A stretch of DNA of 64,000 nucleotides from Ochotona curzoniae (lineage: Eukaryota; Chordata; Mammalia; Lagomorpha; Ochotonidae): NCBI RefSeq assembly GCF_017591425.1, contig NW_024465885.1, positions 37,890,501 through 37,954,500 of the forward strand, read 5' to 3'. Of this stretch, positions 24,141 to 36,724 are shown piece after piece. Each line of letters starts with the position of its first letter. Positions within the stretch are counted from its first letter, which is position 1. Below the pieces are notes generated by a model. It searched no databases and had not been told where the DNA came from. It was given only the letters and a program-made list of their open reading frames with translations. The translations under genes were made by a program, and so were the position numbers.

Positions 24141-24487
24141 GAAAATTTTACAATCTGTGTTTTGTTCACAATTTTGTGCTTTGTTTTTAGAAGGAGCCAG
24201 TGGAGAGCTCATTTGAGGTTATTATGTCAGTAATATTTTGTAATGACCATTTCTGAGTTTAGATAATTGTTATTTCCAAAGAGGCAAAACAGAGGTATAC
24301 TACCACTATTTCTGGTGTTTTTCATACTGATTTTTAAACTCAGAGTCATTTTAAAGTGCTAGGTGAGAATATTGATTACATGGATATGAGTGATTACCCT
24401 GAAAAAATTCAATTCTTGTCCTTTGAATAGCCTTTATTATCACATCATTTCTTATGCTCTTTGTTTTTCATGGATGGTCCGAAATTA
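24141..24487. other. Unclassified non-coding DNA
   Basis: Nothing recognised. Confidence 0.4.
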
Positions 24488-24499
24488 AATCACATTATA

Positions 24500-24807
24500 G
24501 GGCCCGGCAAGGTGGCGCAGTAGTTAAGGTCCTTGCCTTGCACGCCTGGGATCCCATATGCGCCGCTTCTAATCCCGGCAGCCCCGCTTCCCTTCCAGCT
24601 CCCTGCCTGTGGCCCGGGAAAGCAGTCGAGGACGGCCCACAGCTTTGGGACCCTGCACCCACCTGGCTTCGGATCGGCATAGCATCGGCCGTTGCGCTCA
24701 CTTGGGGAGTGAATCATTGGACGGAAGATCTTCCTCTCTGTCTCTCCTCCTGTCTGTATATCCGCCTTTCCAATAAAATAAATAAATAAGTAAATAAATA
24801 AATAAAA
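24500..24807 (+). mobile_element. Young C-SINE, internally deleted
   Basis: Opens exactly at 'gggcccggcaaggtggcgcagtagttaagg' with clear tRNA-like A and B boxes ('tggcgcagtagttaagg', 'cttctaatcccggc'). CpGs are well kept ('cccggc', 'cgaggacggcc', 'ggatcgg', 'ggacggaag'), which suggests youth. About 30-40 bp expected between 'ctgcaccc' (24652) and 'ctggcttcgg' (24663) is missing. The tail is (AATA)n. Flanking cacattata at 24491-24499 and 24808-24816 marks the target duplication. Confidence 0.93.
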
Positions 24808-25199
24808 CACATTATATAAGCTATGATTAGGTTTCAAAGTAGTTTAAAAATTAAAATTTCATGTCCCTTCAAAGCCAAGATCCCGTGGTGTTTGGACAGG
24901 TACCGATGATTCAGAAATCACAAGTGGTTCCCAGGAAAAGATCATAGAACATTTGGTCTCCACCAACTCATCTTCTATTTTAAAGAAGAAACCTTTGCAT
25001 TTTGTTTTGAGAGTAGACTAACAGTAGAGTGTTAGAGTTGTCATGTGCTGCCTTGCATGTTTTGATACATTAATGGATGCACACAAGTCACTGGTTATGA
25101 AAAGCTTATCTATTCTGTGCTTGTGATTCTGGCTGAGAGAATAGGAACAACTGTGTAAACTGCAAGCCCTGTGCTCCAATTTCCTAAAAAATGCAAAGG

Positions 25200-25312
25200 C
25201 ATATTTGCATGTATATATGTATATTTGTGTATGTATATACATTTCCATTGATCAAAAGGAATGATACATATATATACATATTATATATATATAACATATA
25301 TATATGGAGAGA
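25200..25312. repeat. AT-rich low-complexity / (TA)n-like tract
   Basis: Alternating 'tatatatgtatat' and 'acatatatatac' motifs, imperfect. Confidence 0.8.
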
Positions 25313-25324
25313 GAGTTATATGAA

Positions 25325-26085
25325 TACAACATTATATAATAAATTACCATCTGGGTATTTATCTAAAATGCATAAAAACAAGATTACAAGATAGAAGCAT
25401 TTGAATGCTCATTGTTGCATTATTCACAGTAGTCAAAAGGGAAAAAATGTCCACAGATGGTGAAGTGGATGAAAATGTAACAGAGTTTACTGTGCAGCAG
25501 TTGAGTTGCTACCTGTCTTCTGCTATCGGGTGGCCTGGTCTGACTCCCAGCCACTTTGCTTCAATCCAGCTTCCCACAAGTGCCCATCTTGGGACCAAGT
25601 ACCCCATGACCCTGGCTTCAGCTGACCCAACACAGGCTTTTGTAGATTTGTGGAGAGTAAAGCAGTAGATGAAAGGTCTCAAGATCTCTCTCTCTCTCTG
25701 CCTTTCAAATAAATGAAAAAAAAAATAAGAAGTAGAAGAAGAAAATGTAGTATATACATAGAGAATTATATTTCAACTTTAAAAAGAGAGAAGGGAATCC
25801 TAGCAATACGGATCAATCTTGAGAACATTAGGTTGCATGCAGTAAGCCAGGCACAGAAGGAGAAGCATAGCATGCTTCGACTTACAGGACGTGTCTCAGT
25901 TAAGCATAAATAGAACGGTGATGATCAGGGATGGAGGGGAAGGGAACATGGGAGCAACTGAGCAAGAAGAGACCATTCCATTGATATGTGACGCAACAAG
26001 CACACGAAGCAGAATGTGTCAACATTCCATTTTGTACATATTTACCACAACAAAATCTGTTGTACACATGGAGTAAAAGTCACTT
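25325..26085 (+). mobile_element. L1 3' end with nested C-SINE
   Basis: Sense ORF2-end text: 'ggtatttatctaaaatgcataaaaac', 'gctcattgttgcattattcacagtagtcaaaaggg' and 'tgaagtggatgaaaatgt', then after the SINE 'gtagtatatacatagagaattatatttcaac', 'tcaatcttgagaacattaggttgcatgcagtaagccaggcacag', and a 3' UTR ending near 26085. Confidence 0.8.
25487..25722 (+). mobile_element. C-SINE nested in L1, diverged
   Basis: 'gcagcagttgagttgctacctg' head, 'tccagcttcccacaagtgcccatcttgggaccaagtacc' middle, CT-rich (25686-25699) and 'tgcctttcaaataaatgaaaaaaaaa' tail. Confidence 0.7.
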
Positions 26086-26114
26086 AAGCTTTTGTAAGGT
26101 GCTGTCCTTTAAAA

Positions 26115-26360
26115 AGTAGGACAAAATGGCTATCTTTAGCTTACTGAGGTGATGGCCTCAGAAGGAATTAGGACTCTTTGGTAAAAGTGGCAAGCTTCTT
26201 ATTTGGGGATGGATTGCTTGCTCCCATATGTCCTCCTGCTCTTCTGGTGCCATCTTCCATGCACTGCCTACCAGTGCCCACATGGTCCCAACGCAGTGGC
26301 CTCAAGCCTCCAGAATATGGAGCTAAATAGTCTCACACGGTTACATGAGGTATGATGTTG
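26115..26360 (+). mobile_element. MaLR-type LTR fragment
   Basis: 'gaggtgatggcctcagaaggaattaggactctttgg', 'ggattgcttgctcccatatgtcctcctgctcttctggtgcc' and 'cctccagaatatggagctaaat' follow the sense order of MLT1/MST LTRs ('..ccagcctccagaactgtgagc(t)aaat'). Confidence 0.7.
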
Positions 26361-27010
26361 TAGCTACGAAAGCTGGACTACTACTCTGCGGATGTTGCCT
26401 TTATGAGGAAGAAGGTATGCGGGTTAGATTCTAGCACTGTATTTCTGATTTCAAAGGCAAGTTTTCCTGAATGAGATTTTATGCACACCTCCTTTCATAA
26501 AGCTGCAGTCTGGAAATCTGATTACCTAAGAACTTTGGTTTGCCTGGTTGTGTTATCGTATATGTCATAAACATTAATTCTTACTATTTGTGAAACAAAT
26601 AAAACGTTTTCTAGAAACTCTACTACAGCAGTGTAATTTTATGTTTTGAATCCATGACTAAATATTTGCAAGTAATATTATAATTATCTATGTCTAATTG
26701 TACATATTATCCATGCATAATTATACATAATTCTTTTGGATGCTTTATTTGTGTATCACAGGTTCTTAATGAAAATTTTTCTTTACTCTCTAATCTCCTC
26801 TTGGAGGTCATAATGACAATTGCATACCCATCTTGTTCCTACATAAAATATAAATTTTGTAGAAATAGGTTGTTGAACCATTCCTCTTTGCTTTGGATCA
26901 TCTTTTCCAGCTGCTGCACGGTGAGGACAAATCTAACACAGGGATGCTTTCATGTCCCCAATTCCAAATCCAACTTGCATCCATACGATGAGGAGTTTAA
27001 GAGATAGTCT
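26361..27010. other. Unclassified non-coding DNA
   Basis: Nothing recognised; no protein-like frame. Confidence 0.4.
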
Positions 27011-27140
27011 TTGGAATAAACAATGCGTTGGACCTGGATTCTGTTACCTGCTCAACAGCTATTATTATGTGGAACCTACTTAATGTAAGTTTTGCTCTCT
27101 GAATCTTCTAAAATTGAGAATATGATTTAGTATCTCATAA
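27011..27140 (+). mobile_element. MIR fragment
   Basis: 'cctggattctgttacctgctcaacagctattattatgtggaacctacttaatgtaagttttgctctctgaatcttc' parallels the MIR body ('gttcgaatcctggctctgcc...cttaacctctctgagcctc'). Confidence 0.5.
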
Positions 27141-30100
27141 TCTACTATGCCACTTTTCTGCAAAAGCAAAGCTGAGCTAGGATCACTGTGTTTCATTGCC
27201 TGGTGAACCTTTCTTAAGTTTTCTCTTTATTTGTCATATTACTGCATTCAAAGACAATGAATTTTTCTTTTCTAACTGTAGCTCAATATACATAGGTAGT
27301 TTGCATACACAACTAAATTTTAAATATTACATTTTAATTGGGTTCCTTAACTTTATAGATATAGGTATGTATATTTAAAACATGTAACATTATACAATTA
27401 TGTAAACCTATAGACTCATATGCTATAAAACAGAACAGTTTCAAAATTCCCAAGAACCTTCCATTACCACAGCAGACAAGAAAAATTCAAACTCGGCTTC
27501 AGTGTTGCTTTTATACATCCCATTGTATGTTCCAGGTAAAAGGCCTATTCACATGCCAACAGCCTTCCCCAGCATGGGGACCAAAAGGCGCTAAGATATG
27601 TCTTCAGGACTTTTCTGGGTCCTTAGTGCGACTGGTCATAGGCATTGTTGCCTACTTTGGCACAGCTGGCTCCTCTGGTCATGCGGTTGTCTATCTGGAG
27701 TTGATTAAGCTTCCCTGATGCCCTCAGACAAGACTCTGTAAGTCAGACCCGTTCTTCTCCCTAGCATTATGACATCTGGCTGTTTTCCTTGCGAAACAGT
27801 TAGTGGCCATCACGAACTAGCTAGACATTCCGCCACAATCTCTTGAATCTGTGGAACTAATAGGGTCTCTATCGTTACTTCTGTGCAATATACGGGGGTG
27901 GTGGTGGTGAATATATTTGGGGGTTCTTAGACTTCTCTGAATGTCTTAAATAGAATCTCGTATTGTCTGAAATTGAAGGCAAAACGTCTAATCTCTGTGT
28001 TATCTGCCTTTCCTCCATGAGGCCCTTTCTGGGTCATAGGTCTCTCATGTCCCATTCTGTGTAGTAGGGACTTTTGCATGGAGCCATTCCTCCAACTTTT
28101 CAAAGTGGGACCCACTGCACATTTGCGTTGGAGGCATGTGACTATCAGTAATAAAGGTGATTTAATCATGTGCTGTCTGATAATGTTTTGTTAAATGGTG
28201 TTTCCATTGATTACATTTCCCATGGAGGTTATAGGAGTCTTTGTTTATGTAAGACACTACAATGTTTGCACAACAAGTCATCTACTGACTCCTGTCTTAC
28301 AGCGTATCCTTGTTGTTAAGCAAAGCGTGGCTGTGTTTAAAACGCAATTTCTGCTACTTAAGCAGAACTTTCCAAGTACAAAAACACAAGCTGCTGCATC
28401 TTGGATGAAGAAGGGAGAAGCCTTGATGGAACTTTAAATTTGCCGGTGATGCAGAGAACATTGCCCAGTGCTACTGTGACCCATTTGCTGGGTGCTCTGT
28501 GGGTTCCTAAACTTGGGTGTGACCCAGAGTAGCTTCTCATCAGATCCTATGGGGTAAGCAGCTTTGTCATTTGGACCTTCTGAGGCAGCAAAATAAACTG
28601 TGCTTGAACTTTCAAAACCTGATTCCATGCTGCATGGTTCCTCCAGAAAATCCCAGTAGGAGAATTACAGTGAGACCTCCAGGGCATTGTGTTTCAAACT
28701 GCCTGCTGTGACCCATTAGTGATTGTGAAATTAATTTAACAGCTCTGAAGCAGTATTTTTAAAAATATGAAGGGAATAAAAAAAAGGAAAATGAGAATGT
28801 ACGACCTGTAGTAAGGGCAAAATTTACAGGAATATGTTTGCCTTGTTCAAGATCTCTACATTATCTTGTTCTGGATTTAATATAAAATGTATTTCTTAAA
28901 GAATTCTGAGTTCACACAATTTGAAAATAATATCCCTAGCATATATGCAGCATGTCGGGCCTGCTTTGTCAAATAACTTGTTTTTAAGAAAGAGTCCTCT
29001 TAGCTTCCTACTGGGACAGGGAGGTCAGAGACAGTATTCCTGATGGTGTTACCTATAAGAATGTGTTGTGCTTCGTGAGCCAAGGCTTATCTGATTCACC
29101 GATTGAAAAAATAGGATCAGCCTAGCATCATTACAATTCCGAGGGGAGTTAGCATATGTGGAATTATGCACTAATCAAACCAGAATACACAAATATGCAC
29201 TGGAATAAATATTGTCACTTCTAGAATCCATCCTGCTGTGCAACCATTCTCATGCTTTACTGCCTACAGTTAGAGTCAAATGCAAAGTTTTATCTGACCT
29301 GTTAGTGGATAAGAAATAAATGTGCAAATCCCAATTTAAAACTTCCTCTTAGAATTCTAGAATCATCTACAAAGACATGCATAACAGTCCAACCTCACAA
29401 GGAATGATTTTAAAGGACAGTGAATAATGGTGGCGACTTGGCTTTCCATTTTGTCAAGACAAAGAAATGAGATTAATAAGTATAAACATTCAGTTTAAAC
29501 GATTGGTCTGTGTTTGGGGATGGGAATGGAAACATTTAGGAAAGAGATATGTGGGTGAGCTAAGCATATGAAATTGTACGTGTTTTATGTAAACATTCAA
29601 TTCTAGCGTAAGAGGGCTGAGTATTTGGTTGTTCAGAACAGCTTAATCCGGATATCAGTGAAACTTTCATGACAACCTTAACAATGATGAAGGTTGAATT
29701 TGAGCGTCAGTGGAAATCTTGGGTTTAACCCACACTCCTCATTACCAAGGCTCTTTTCATCACTGGAAGCCCCCTTTGCCAATAGCAGAAAGCAAACCTG
29801 AGTCCCAGTCGAAGAGAGTATTGCTCACTTATGAATATAACCTGACAAAGTAGAGAGACAAAAAACATTGAAGAACTGCCTTCTTTCCTGACTTTGGTTG
29901 GCATTACAGAGGAGGAAGAAGCTCAGGGCTGTAGCAGCCATTTTTCTGGGATATTCAAAGAAGAGTTTGTCATAGAGCACTGGACACCTCTGAGCTTTTG
30001 AATTAACCAATTTCATTGTAAAGTGAGAAGATAATTCTCTAGTGTTCAGGCTAATGTTTATTTGGTGTGCTGATTTCACATGGTTGCTATTCAAAATTAT

Positions 30101-30184
30101 GACAAATCCAGTGGCTTCCAACAACTGTCACTTACTGTCCGAGAGTTCTAGATCCTGTAACTTCATTTCTACAAGACCAAAGTG
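27141..30184. other. Long repeat-poor block
   Basis: About 3 kb in which I recognise no SINE, L1 or LTR with confidence. 27500-28180 and 28440-28730 are less AT-rich than the rest and could hold ancient elements or conserved non-coding sequence. No frame shows domain features. Confidence 0.35.
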
Positions 30185-30483
30185 ACAGGAGGGTTAGGCT
30201 TCCTCTGGATGTTTTCAGGGAGAATCTGCCTACTTGTCCTGCCCATATTCCCAGACTCTACTCCTGCATTTAGTGCACTCCTTGGCTGATGGCCCCTTCT
30301 GTTTACAAAGTCAGAAATGTGGGGATTTCAACTGTCTGCTTCATCATACTGGCCTCCATCTCTGTAACCACCACCCCCCTCTATCTCCTTATTATCATAA
30401 GATAATAACTAGAGTGTATGGCTATCTGGATAATTCAAATCATCCCCCTTGTCAAAATTTCTAAACTTAATCACATCTGCAAT
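30185..30483 (-). mobile_element. MaLR/ERVL-type LTR fragment, antisense
   Basis: In plus-strand order: 'gatgttttcagggagaatctgcct', 'gcactccttggctgatggcccctt', 'tctggataattcaaatcatccccc' and 'acttaatcacatctgcaatg'. This is the usual antisense order for this LTR group. Confidence 0.65.
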
Positions 30484-30520
30484 GTCTCTCTCTCTCTCTG
30501 GCTCTCTCTCTCTCCCTCTG
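30484..30520 (+). repeat. (TC)n simple repeat
   Basis: Imperfect CT dinucleotide run at the edge of the antisense LTR. Confidence 0.9.
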
Positions 30521-32321
30521 TATAAAGCACTCTAAGATTCTAGAAACTAAAACCTGGATGACTCATTTTGTGTTCTATTACTTGGCTGAAAAAGCTTTCT
30601 AATAGACATGATGTGCATGTGAAGAGCACAAGGAATTAGAAATTTCTAAACACCTAAGTATTTTGGGCAATTTTTCCTCATGGAAGGAAATAATTGATAC
30701 TTCCTAGCTTATGTTCTTATCCTGGATTTTTATTTCTCTGGTTTTTTTTTTCCCATATTATACCATCAATGCCTTCATCCCTGAGCTAAGTGTCTAAAAG
30801 CTTCAATATCAGTGTCCTAAGCATCACTCTGGCGGTTGGTGTTCTTGGAACTCACCGGTCCTTCAGAATAAAGAAAAGCATTACTGTGACCTAGTTATAA
30901 CTGATCTAAGAGACTATTTTTACAGGATGCAGAATGAACCAGGAGCTTATGTATGCTGCTGATTTTCACGTTGCCAGACTATTTCAAATCTGAGATCAGG
31001 GTCCAAAAATCAAGGTGACAGATTACACGACACGTGCATCCAAATACTGCCTACCTATTCCAAATGAGATATTTTAGTTGTGAGATTTTGGGCACTAAGA
31101 ACTAAATGAGAGAATGAGAGGGTGAGATAGAGACAAAAAACTTAGAGCAATAACAGAATTTTCTGGAGAAGTTTGTCCTATCAAAGACCAATAAAGTTGC
31201 AATATTCATCTATATATTGCTGCTTGTGGTTTAAATGTCCATTTGTATATATCATATAGAACCCACTTACCAATTATAACTGAAGTTAAAATTCAGTTTA
31301 GGTCATCTGAGGATTGTTGGAGTTGAATGGTCACAGAGCTAGAGAAAGATTCTAGCAGCCCAGTAACCTGCCTGTGATTATTTTGGTGAAAATGACAGCT
31401 GTGACACTTTCTATGGCAGTCACAGCCGGTCCTGCAACGTTCAAAGCACACATTTGCAGCAAAACCTAAGCACAGATCTTCAACTGGGGGATATTGAATG
31501 GGTCTCTTCTTTTGAGGACCCTTTCATATTCAATAGGGAAAATCTGCTTATAGCATTGTCTGATCATGGTGATGTTCTGCCAGATCGGGAGAAGCCCTGA
31601 ATGGGGGCTTTCCAAGTGCCTTATTTCCCCATCAAGTGACATTGAGATCATTGCCTGTGTGAATGCAAACTGGCATCTGGGTTTGAGATTGAATTTCTAA
31701 CTGCTTCTCCAATGCCATCTGTTCTATTGTGCATGGTTGTATTGGACTGACAGGCATGGCATACATGCATTTTATAACTATGTAACTACTAAGGTCTTTC
31801 AAACAATCAAGCTTATCACACGCTGCTTTTCACAGATCAATACTGAGAGTCGTGCACTGTGTCCTTCTTGTACCACTCTACATGAAATGATCAGAATCAC
31901 CTTAACAGAAAAGCAGTTCACCTAACATAGACTAAGTGGATTGAAAGTAAGTTCTGAGCACATGCTTCTGTTGAACAATCCAAGGCTAATGCCATTGAAG
32001 ACAAGACAGACTTTGCATGGCAGGATCAGTTCAGGGGTTTTCAGCCTATACCAGGCCATAAATAGAATCATCTGCTCACTGAAATTTGAGTATGTTTCTA
32101 AATTCACAAATTAACAATATGTAAAATTACAAAGGAAATAATGCTGAAACACAGTGATGAAATATAAATATACAAATTTTGACAAAGTGATAAACACACT
32201 TTTGACATAATCCATAACTAATGCTATAGAAGTAGACTGATGGCTGCTGTAATTTTAAGTTATTTTCAAGAACAAATTATATTTTTTACTCAACAAGTGT
32301 AATGTGCTTAAAAGTTATAAC
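30521..32321. other. Unclassified non-coding DNA
   Basis: About 1.8 kb. The part 31310-32110 is less AT-rich and I could not explain it; opposite-strand short frames there show no domains. Confidence 0.35.
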
Positions 32322-32650
32322 TTTTAAAAAATTATTTTTATCTGTTTGAAATACAAAGTGAAAGAGTAAAGAAGGGAAGATGGAGGAAGTAGGAGAGAGA
32401 GAGGGAGACACAGAGAGATCTTCTTTTAGCTGGTTCACGCCCCAACTAACAAAAGTCAGGGTTGGACCAGGCTCAACCCTGGAGCTATGAAGTCAGCCTG
32501 CGTGTCACACATTGGTGACAGAGGGCAAAGAACTTGAGCCAGCAGTGACACCTCTGCGATGTTCATGAAGATGGATCCAAAGCAAAGCAAGTCAATCCCA
32601 GGCACTCCCACAGCAGACAAGGACACCCCAGCTGGTGGCCAATCTCTGCC
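32322..32650 (-). mobile_element. Old diverged C-SINE
   Basis: Tail 'aaaaaattatttttatctgtttgaaatac', GA-rich run 32370-32415, 'gagatcttcttttagctggttcacgccccaact' and 'gggttggaccaggctcaaccctgg' in minus-strand order. The region beyond 32540 is uncertain. Confidence 0.65.
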
Positions 32651-34085
32651 ACGATGCCCTCCTTGTCAACCCATGTTCAAAAGATTCTGGAATTTCATAC
32701 ACAGTTTCCTTGGTTGAGGGATGCTGGAGATTCTGATATGAAACTGAAGACAATTCTTTGTAAAAAGGGAACTGTCCTTAAGAAAATCTGAATTTTAGTA
32801 GCTGCTATCACTCAATTGAGACGTGCATTGTGTTCCTGTTTCGGTTCTGTGTCTTACAAGGTATCTGTTCTTATTCATTTGGAGTGTAAGTAGTATTCAG
32901 ATAGTTCACAGAAAACACACCCTGTAAAAAATCTACACATATTTCACAATGTTTTTACCAAAGCAAACTTATCTTTAAACACATTTTCCATAAAATTTTG
33001 AGGAACTGTTGTATTCCTCTATGTCTTTCTGCTTTTTAAAATTTTTTCCAATTATAAATGCCATCGGTGGAATTTTCTCTCTCTCGTTCTTCCTTCCTTC
33101 CTGCTTCATCATCTTCAGTTGAAGAAAAAAAGTTTTTTTTTTTTTCTTCTGTGAGGAAAAGGTGGGCGAGGTAATCAATCTATAGGATCTTGCAAAAAGC
33201 TAGATTTTGGTCCATGATTCCAGTCAAACACAAAAATAAGATTATTTTACCAGGGATGATTTTGCATACTCATGTTTTTGACTGATTAAACCATAAGATA
33301 AAATTGGTTTATAAATTGTATGGTGTAAAAAATTTAGTCTTTAACCACCTTGGACATCTTGAGAGTATTTTACAAGTTTTAGGTTTCACAGTGACTTATG
33401 AGCATTAACATTTTTTCAGAAAGTATATAGTATGCAAGATGCATTTACTCTCCTAGTTCTCTAGAATTGAAATGTGGATGGAAAAAAGAAGACATACATG
33501 GGACTTGAAGACGTATAAAAGAACAATAGTATGGACACTTCAAACAGGGGGTTAATGCTGATGATGTTGTTTGAAAGATGAGAAGGGTACAAACAGCAGT
33601 GGCTGATAAAAGTTGCTGGAGATGAATGCTGTTGAGACTGAGATCGGAAGGTGGAAGAGCAAGAAATGTGCAAAGATGGCTCAAAAGCCCTGAGAACTTG
33701 TGGATCAGAAAACTATAGTTATTGGAAAAGATCAGCAACACAAAATGTATCAACTGAAACAAAGAAATACAGTAGATGTGTTTGCAGCCTTACAAAAGTT
33801 AACTTCTGAGACAATGAAACAAAAGGCAAAGCGATGCTTAGAGGATTTCAAATGGTGAAGTACTAAAGTAAAAGAAAAATTAGAACTAAGATAAGAGAAT
33901 GTTCTGGAACCACATGCTGGTGAAATAATACCAAAATTATATAATCAACTACGGGGTATACTCTTTCAGTTATATTAATATTAAATTTGTTTACTTTTGA
34001 CGCTTTACTATAATAGGAAATGTCAAGTAGTCATGTTCCAAAGCATATAACACCAAATTTAAATATTGACACAGTACCAGCTAAT
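32651..34085. other. AT-rich unique DNA
   Basis: A pyrimidine-rich stretch lies at 33077-33107 and a poly(T) at 33132-33144. No gene or confident repeat. Confidence 0.4.
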
Positions 34086-34938
34086 ATGTGTGGGGACTGG
34101 TCCTGCACTGGGCTATGCCATAGCGCCCATTGATTTGCAGGGGGAAATATAGTTGCGGGCGGTATTACCTAGCAGCTGAATCCTCCAGTGTGTTTATTGG
34201 CTAGTGCAAGTGACAGACTGATCCTGACCCTTCTCTGGCTAACACACAAGAGTCAAGTCTGAGGTCACCTTCTTGGAACGACTCCCTAGCCAGATTATTT
34301 TACTCATGCTCTGGCCACAGGGAAAATCACAAGGTATGTCATCTAACATTAGAGTGCATGATTTGGGACTGTACCTCATAAGTTGCTGATGCCAGTGTAG
34401 TGGATGGCATGCATAAATGTGCATGGGAGACATGACAGCCAGCATGTCTGGGCCAGGAGAGGACCTCAAATGCCTAATCAGATCTTGGAGGGCAGAACAG
34501 GTTGGACAGCTTTCCCGTCCAGGCTTTGCAGTAAGAGTCTGGGTATGTGGTGGATGCTAAAGGGTGGACTTGGTCAGCTAATAGACATTTGAAGAACTTT
34601 TTCAGACCTGCTGCAAAGAAGCTGATGGCGCCTCAGGACTGTGAGGCCACTCAAGTGGCATCCTTGGAATATTCTTCCCCATATGGGTATCTTTAAGGTG
34701 TCAATAAATGACTATTCCCATTCCTGGGAGCTGGTGGGGTTTGGCAGCAAGAAGTACCCTCTCTCCCATGCTCCATTCCACCAAAGTGGACACAGGAGAA
34801 AAGAAAGTAACTAAGAGTTTCACTTACCCACTTTCATTCATGCCTCGACTCTCCACCACCTAATCGTTAGCCCACGTGGGGGCATACGTGCCTCTCAACT
34901 ATGTAAACAATGTTAAAAATAAAATTTTAAAAGATTTT
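34086..34938 (+). other. Unclassified repeat-like block ending in AATAAA and an A-rich tail
   Basis: A 0.85-kb block of higher GC than its flanks. It holds a canonical AATAAA at 34703-34708 and closes with an A-rich stretch (34908-34945). The composition and the signal suggest the 3' end of a retroelement (LTR or L1 3' UTR), but I cannot name a family and no frame is protein-like. Confidence 0.35.
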
Positions 34939-34939
34939 A

Positions 34940-35017
34940 AAAATAAGCTAGTTTTCCTCTAGAAATTCAATGTATTCCAAAATAAGCTAGTTTTCCTCTA
35001 GAAATTCAGTGTATTCC
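34940..35017 (+). repeat. 39-bp tandem duplication
   Basis: Copies at 34940-34978 and 34979-35017 are contiguous and differ at a single position (a/g at 34970 versus 35009). Both start AAAATAAGCTAG and end TGTATTCC. Confidence 0.97.
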
Positions 35018-35935
35018 AATGACTTCATGAATTTTCAGCTTTTTTTTTTTTTTGGTCATTTATTACTTTTACTTTCATTTCACCTGATTTGGCTATTTCT
35101 TGACCCCAAGTTTTTATCTTCCAATTAAATGTACTTTGTGAGCAAATAAATTTGTGAGCAAATAAATTTAACTCTTCTTAGAAAATATGACCTCTGGCTT
35201 GATAAAACCTATTTTATATTCAAAACCTATACAGTTTTTACTATAATACTGTGCAATTTTCTATAATTTCATCAGTTCTATTATTAGCAAATAGCAACAA
35301 CAGACACATTGAATTGGAGGGAATATTCAAGACATCATGCATATATATTTATATCACACAGTTATATTTTTAAATTGGCAATGATACAAGTTAGCTTTAG
35401 AAATATTACAAAGAGAACATATATGTTACAAGGAATCATTTTAAGTATCAGCAAAAAAGATCGCCATTCGTGTCACTTTGGATGTCTGATGCATGGTGTC
35501 ATTGGTTTAAAAACAACTTCAGGAAGTGCTTCCTCCAATTCTGCACTTAGTCAATGAAGCATGAAAGTTCCAAAGAAACTTGTTCTACTTTATGGAGTAA
35601 ATTCTTATTTAGTTATAATGTAGTGACATTAGTCAATTGGGTGGAAGCTAATCTTAGAACTAAAAAAAAAAAGAATTTTTAAATATGCTTATAGAATCCT
35701 AACAACTTTTCCAAAAACATGTATAAAAATAATCACATAATTGATTATAATTGGCATTGAAATACATTTTAGAATGAAGATTAAGACAGCATATGTCAGA
35801 GATTATGTGTTAAGACATGATTTAGAACTGCTTAGAAATTGTACTTCTTCTATTAAAAATTTTGAAAATAATTTAGCATGCTCCCTTAGCAATAGTTACA
35901 AATTTTCTATTTAAGTGTATCAAGGCAAAGGTAGA
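35018..35935. other. AT-rich unique DNA
   Basis: Includes a small tandem repeat of gtgagcaaataaattt near 35138-35169. Otherwise nothing recognised. Confidence 0.45.
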
Positions 35936-36228
35936 AAATCTGGTAAAGCCTCACCTTGCAAGTGCTAGGATCCCATATTGGTACTGGTTCTAATCCTGGC
36001 AGCTTCACTTCCCTTCCAGCTCCCTGCGTGTGGCCCGGGAAAGCAGTCGAGGATGGCCCAAAGCCTTGGGACCCTGCACCCGCGTGGGAGACCTGAAAGA
36101 GACTCCTGGCTGCTTCATTCAGACCAGCTCAACTCTGGCTGTTATGGTCATTTGGCCTATGGAAGATCTTTCTATATCTCCCCTTCTTTAACTCTGATTT
36201 TTAAGTAAAATAAATAAATCTTTTGAAA
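35936..36228 (+). mobile_element. C-SINE
   Basis: 'cctcaccttgcaagtgctaggatcccatattggtactggttctaatcctgg', 'cagctccctgcgtgtggcccgggaaagcagtcgagg', 'gggaccctgcacccgcgtgggagacc' and the tail 'aaaataaataaatctttt'. The head is mutated. Confidence 0.9.
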
Positions 36229-36294
36229 ATGTAAAGTGTATTAGCAAACTTGACATTTGGTACTTGCTTGTTCTTTATAGCGCTCTGTATTCCT

Positions 36295-36500
36295 GAGGAA
36301 CAGTGGTTCTTCTATTTGTTGAATTCTTTAGTGGAGGATTAAGTTCATAATTATAAAGACATTGAAAACATTGTAAAAATCTAAAAGAAAATAAGAAAAG
36401 AAGCAAAAGAGGCATGGGAGAAGTAGGGTACAATGTTCCCACATCGCTATGCTCTTAAAACGTGAATGTGAAATACATAAAATGTATTTGCTTTGTATAA
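36295..36500 (+). mobile_element. Possible L1 3' UTR tail
   Basis: 'ctatttgttgaattctttagtggaggattaag' resembles 'ccatttgttgaactctttatctagtggagaattaag' at 52013-52050, within an L1 tail. Support is limited to this block and its A-rich continuation. Confidence 0.45.
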
Positions 36501-36724
36501 ATAAAGAGCAAAGAAAGAACAAAAGAGAAAAAAGAATTATTTTCTTCTCTTTCTTCATCTTGCCTTATGGCTCTGTCAAAGGTTCTGGAACGACGGGGTA
36601 GCAGTGGTGAGAGCAGACATTCGTGGCTGCCTCTGGATCGTAGTGGGAAGGTTTTCAGCTGTGGTTTCGTCATCTACAGTCTTTACTCCCTGGGTGCGTG
36701 TTCATTCTACACCTGCTTTGTTCT

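Noticed and set aside
24500..24580. Possible functional tRNA gene from A- and B-box-like sequence
   Set aside because: The boxes belong to the tRNA-derived head of a C-SINE. No tRNA fold with anticodon stem or acceptor stem is apparent.
25200..25312. Possible replication origin or matrix attachment site in an AT-rich tract
   Set aside because: Only low-complexity TA/TG repeats are visible; nothing specific supports a function.
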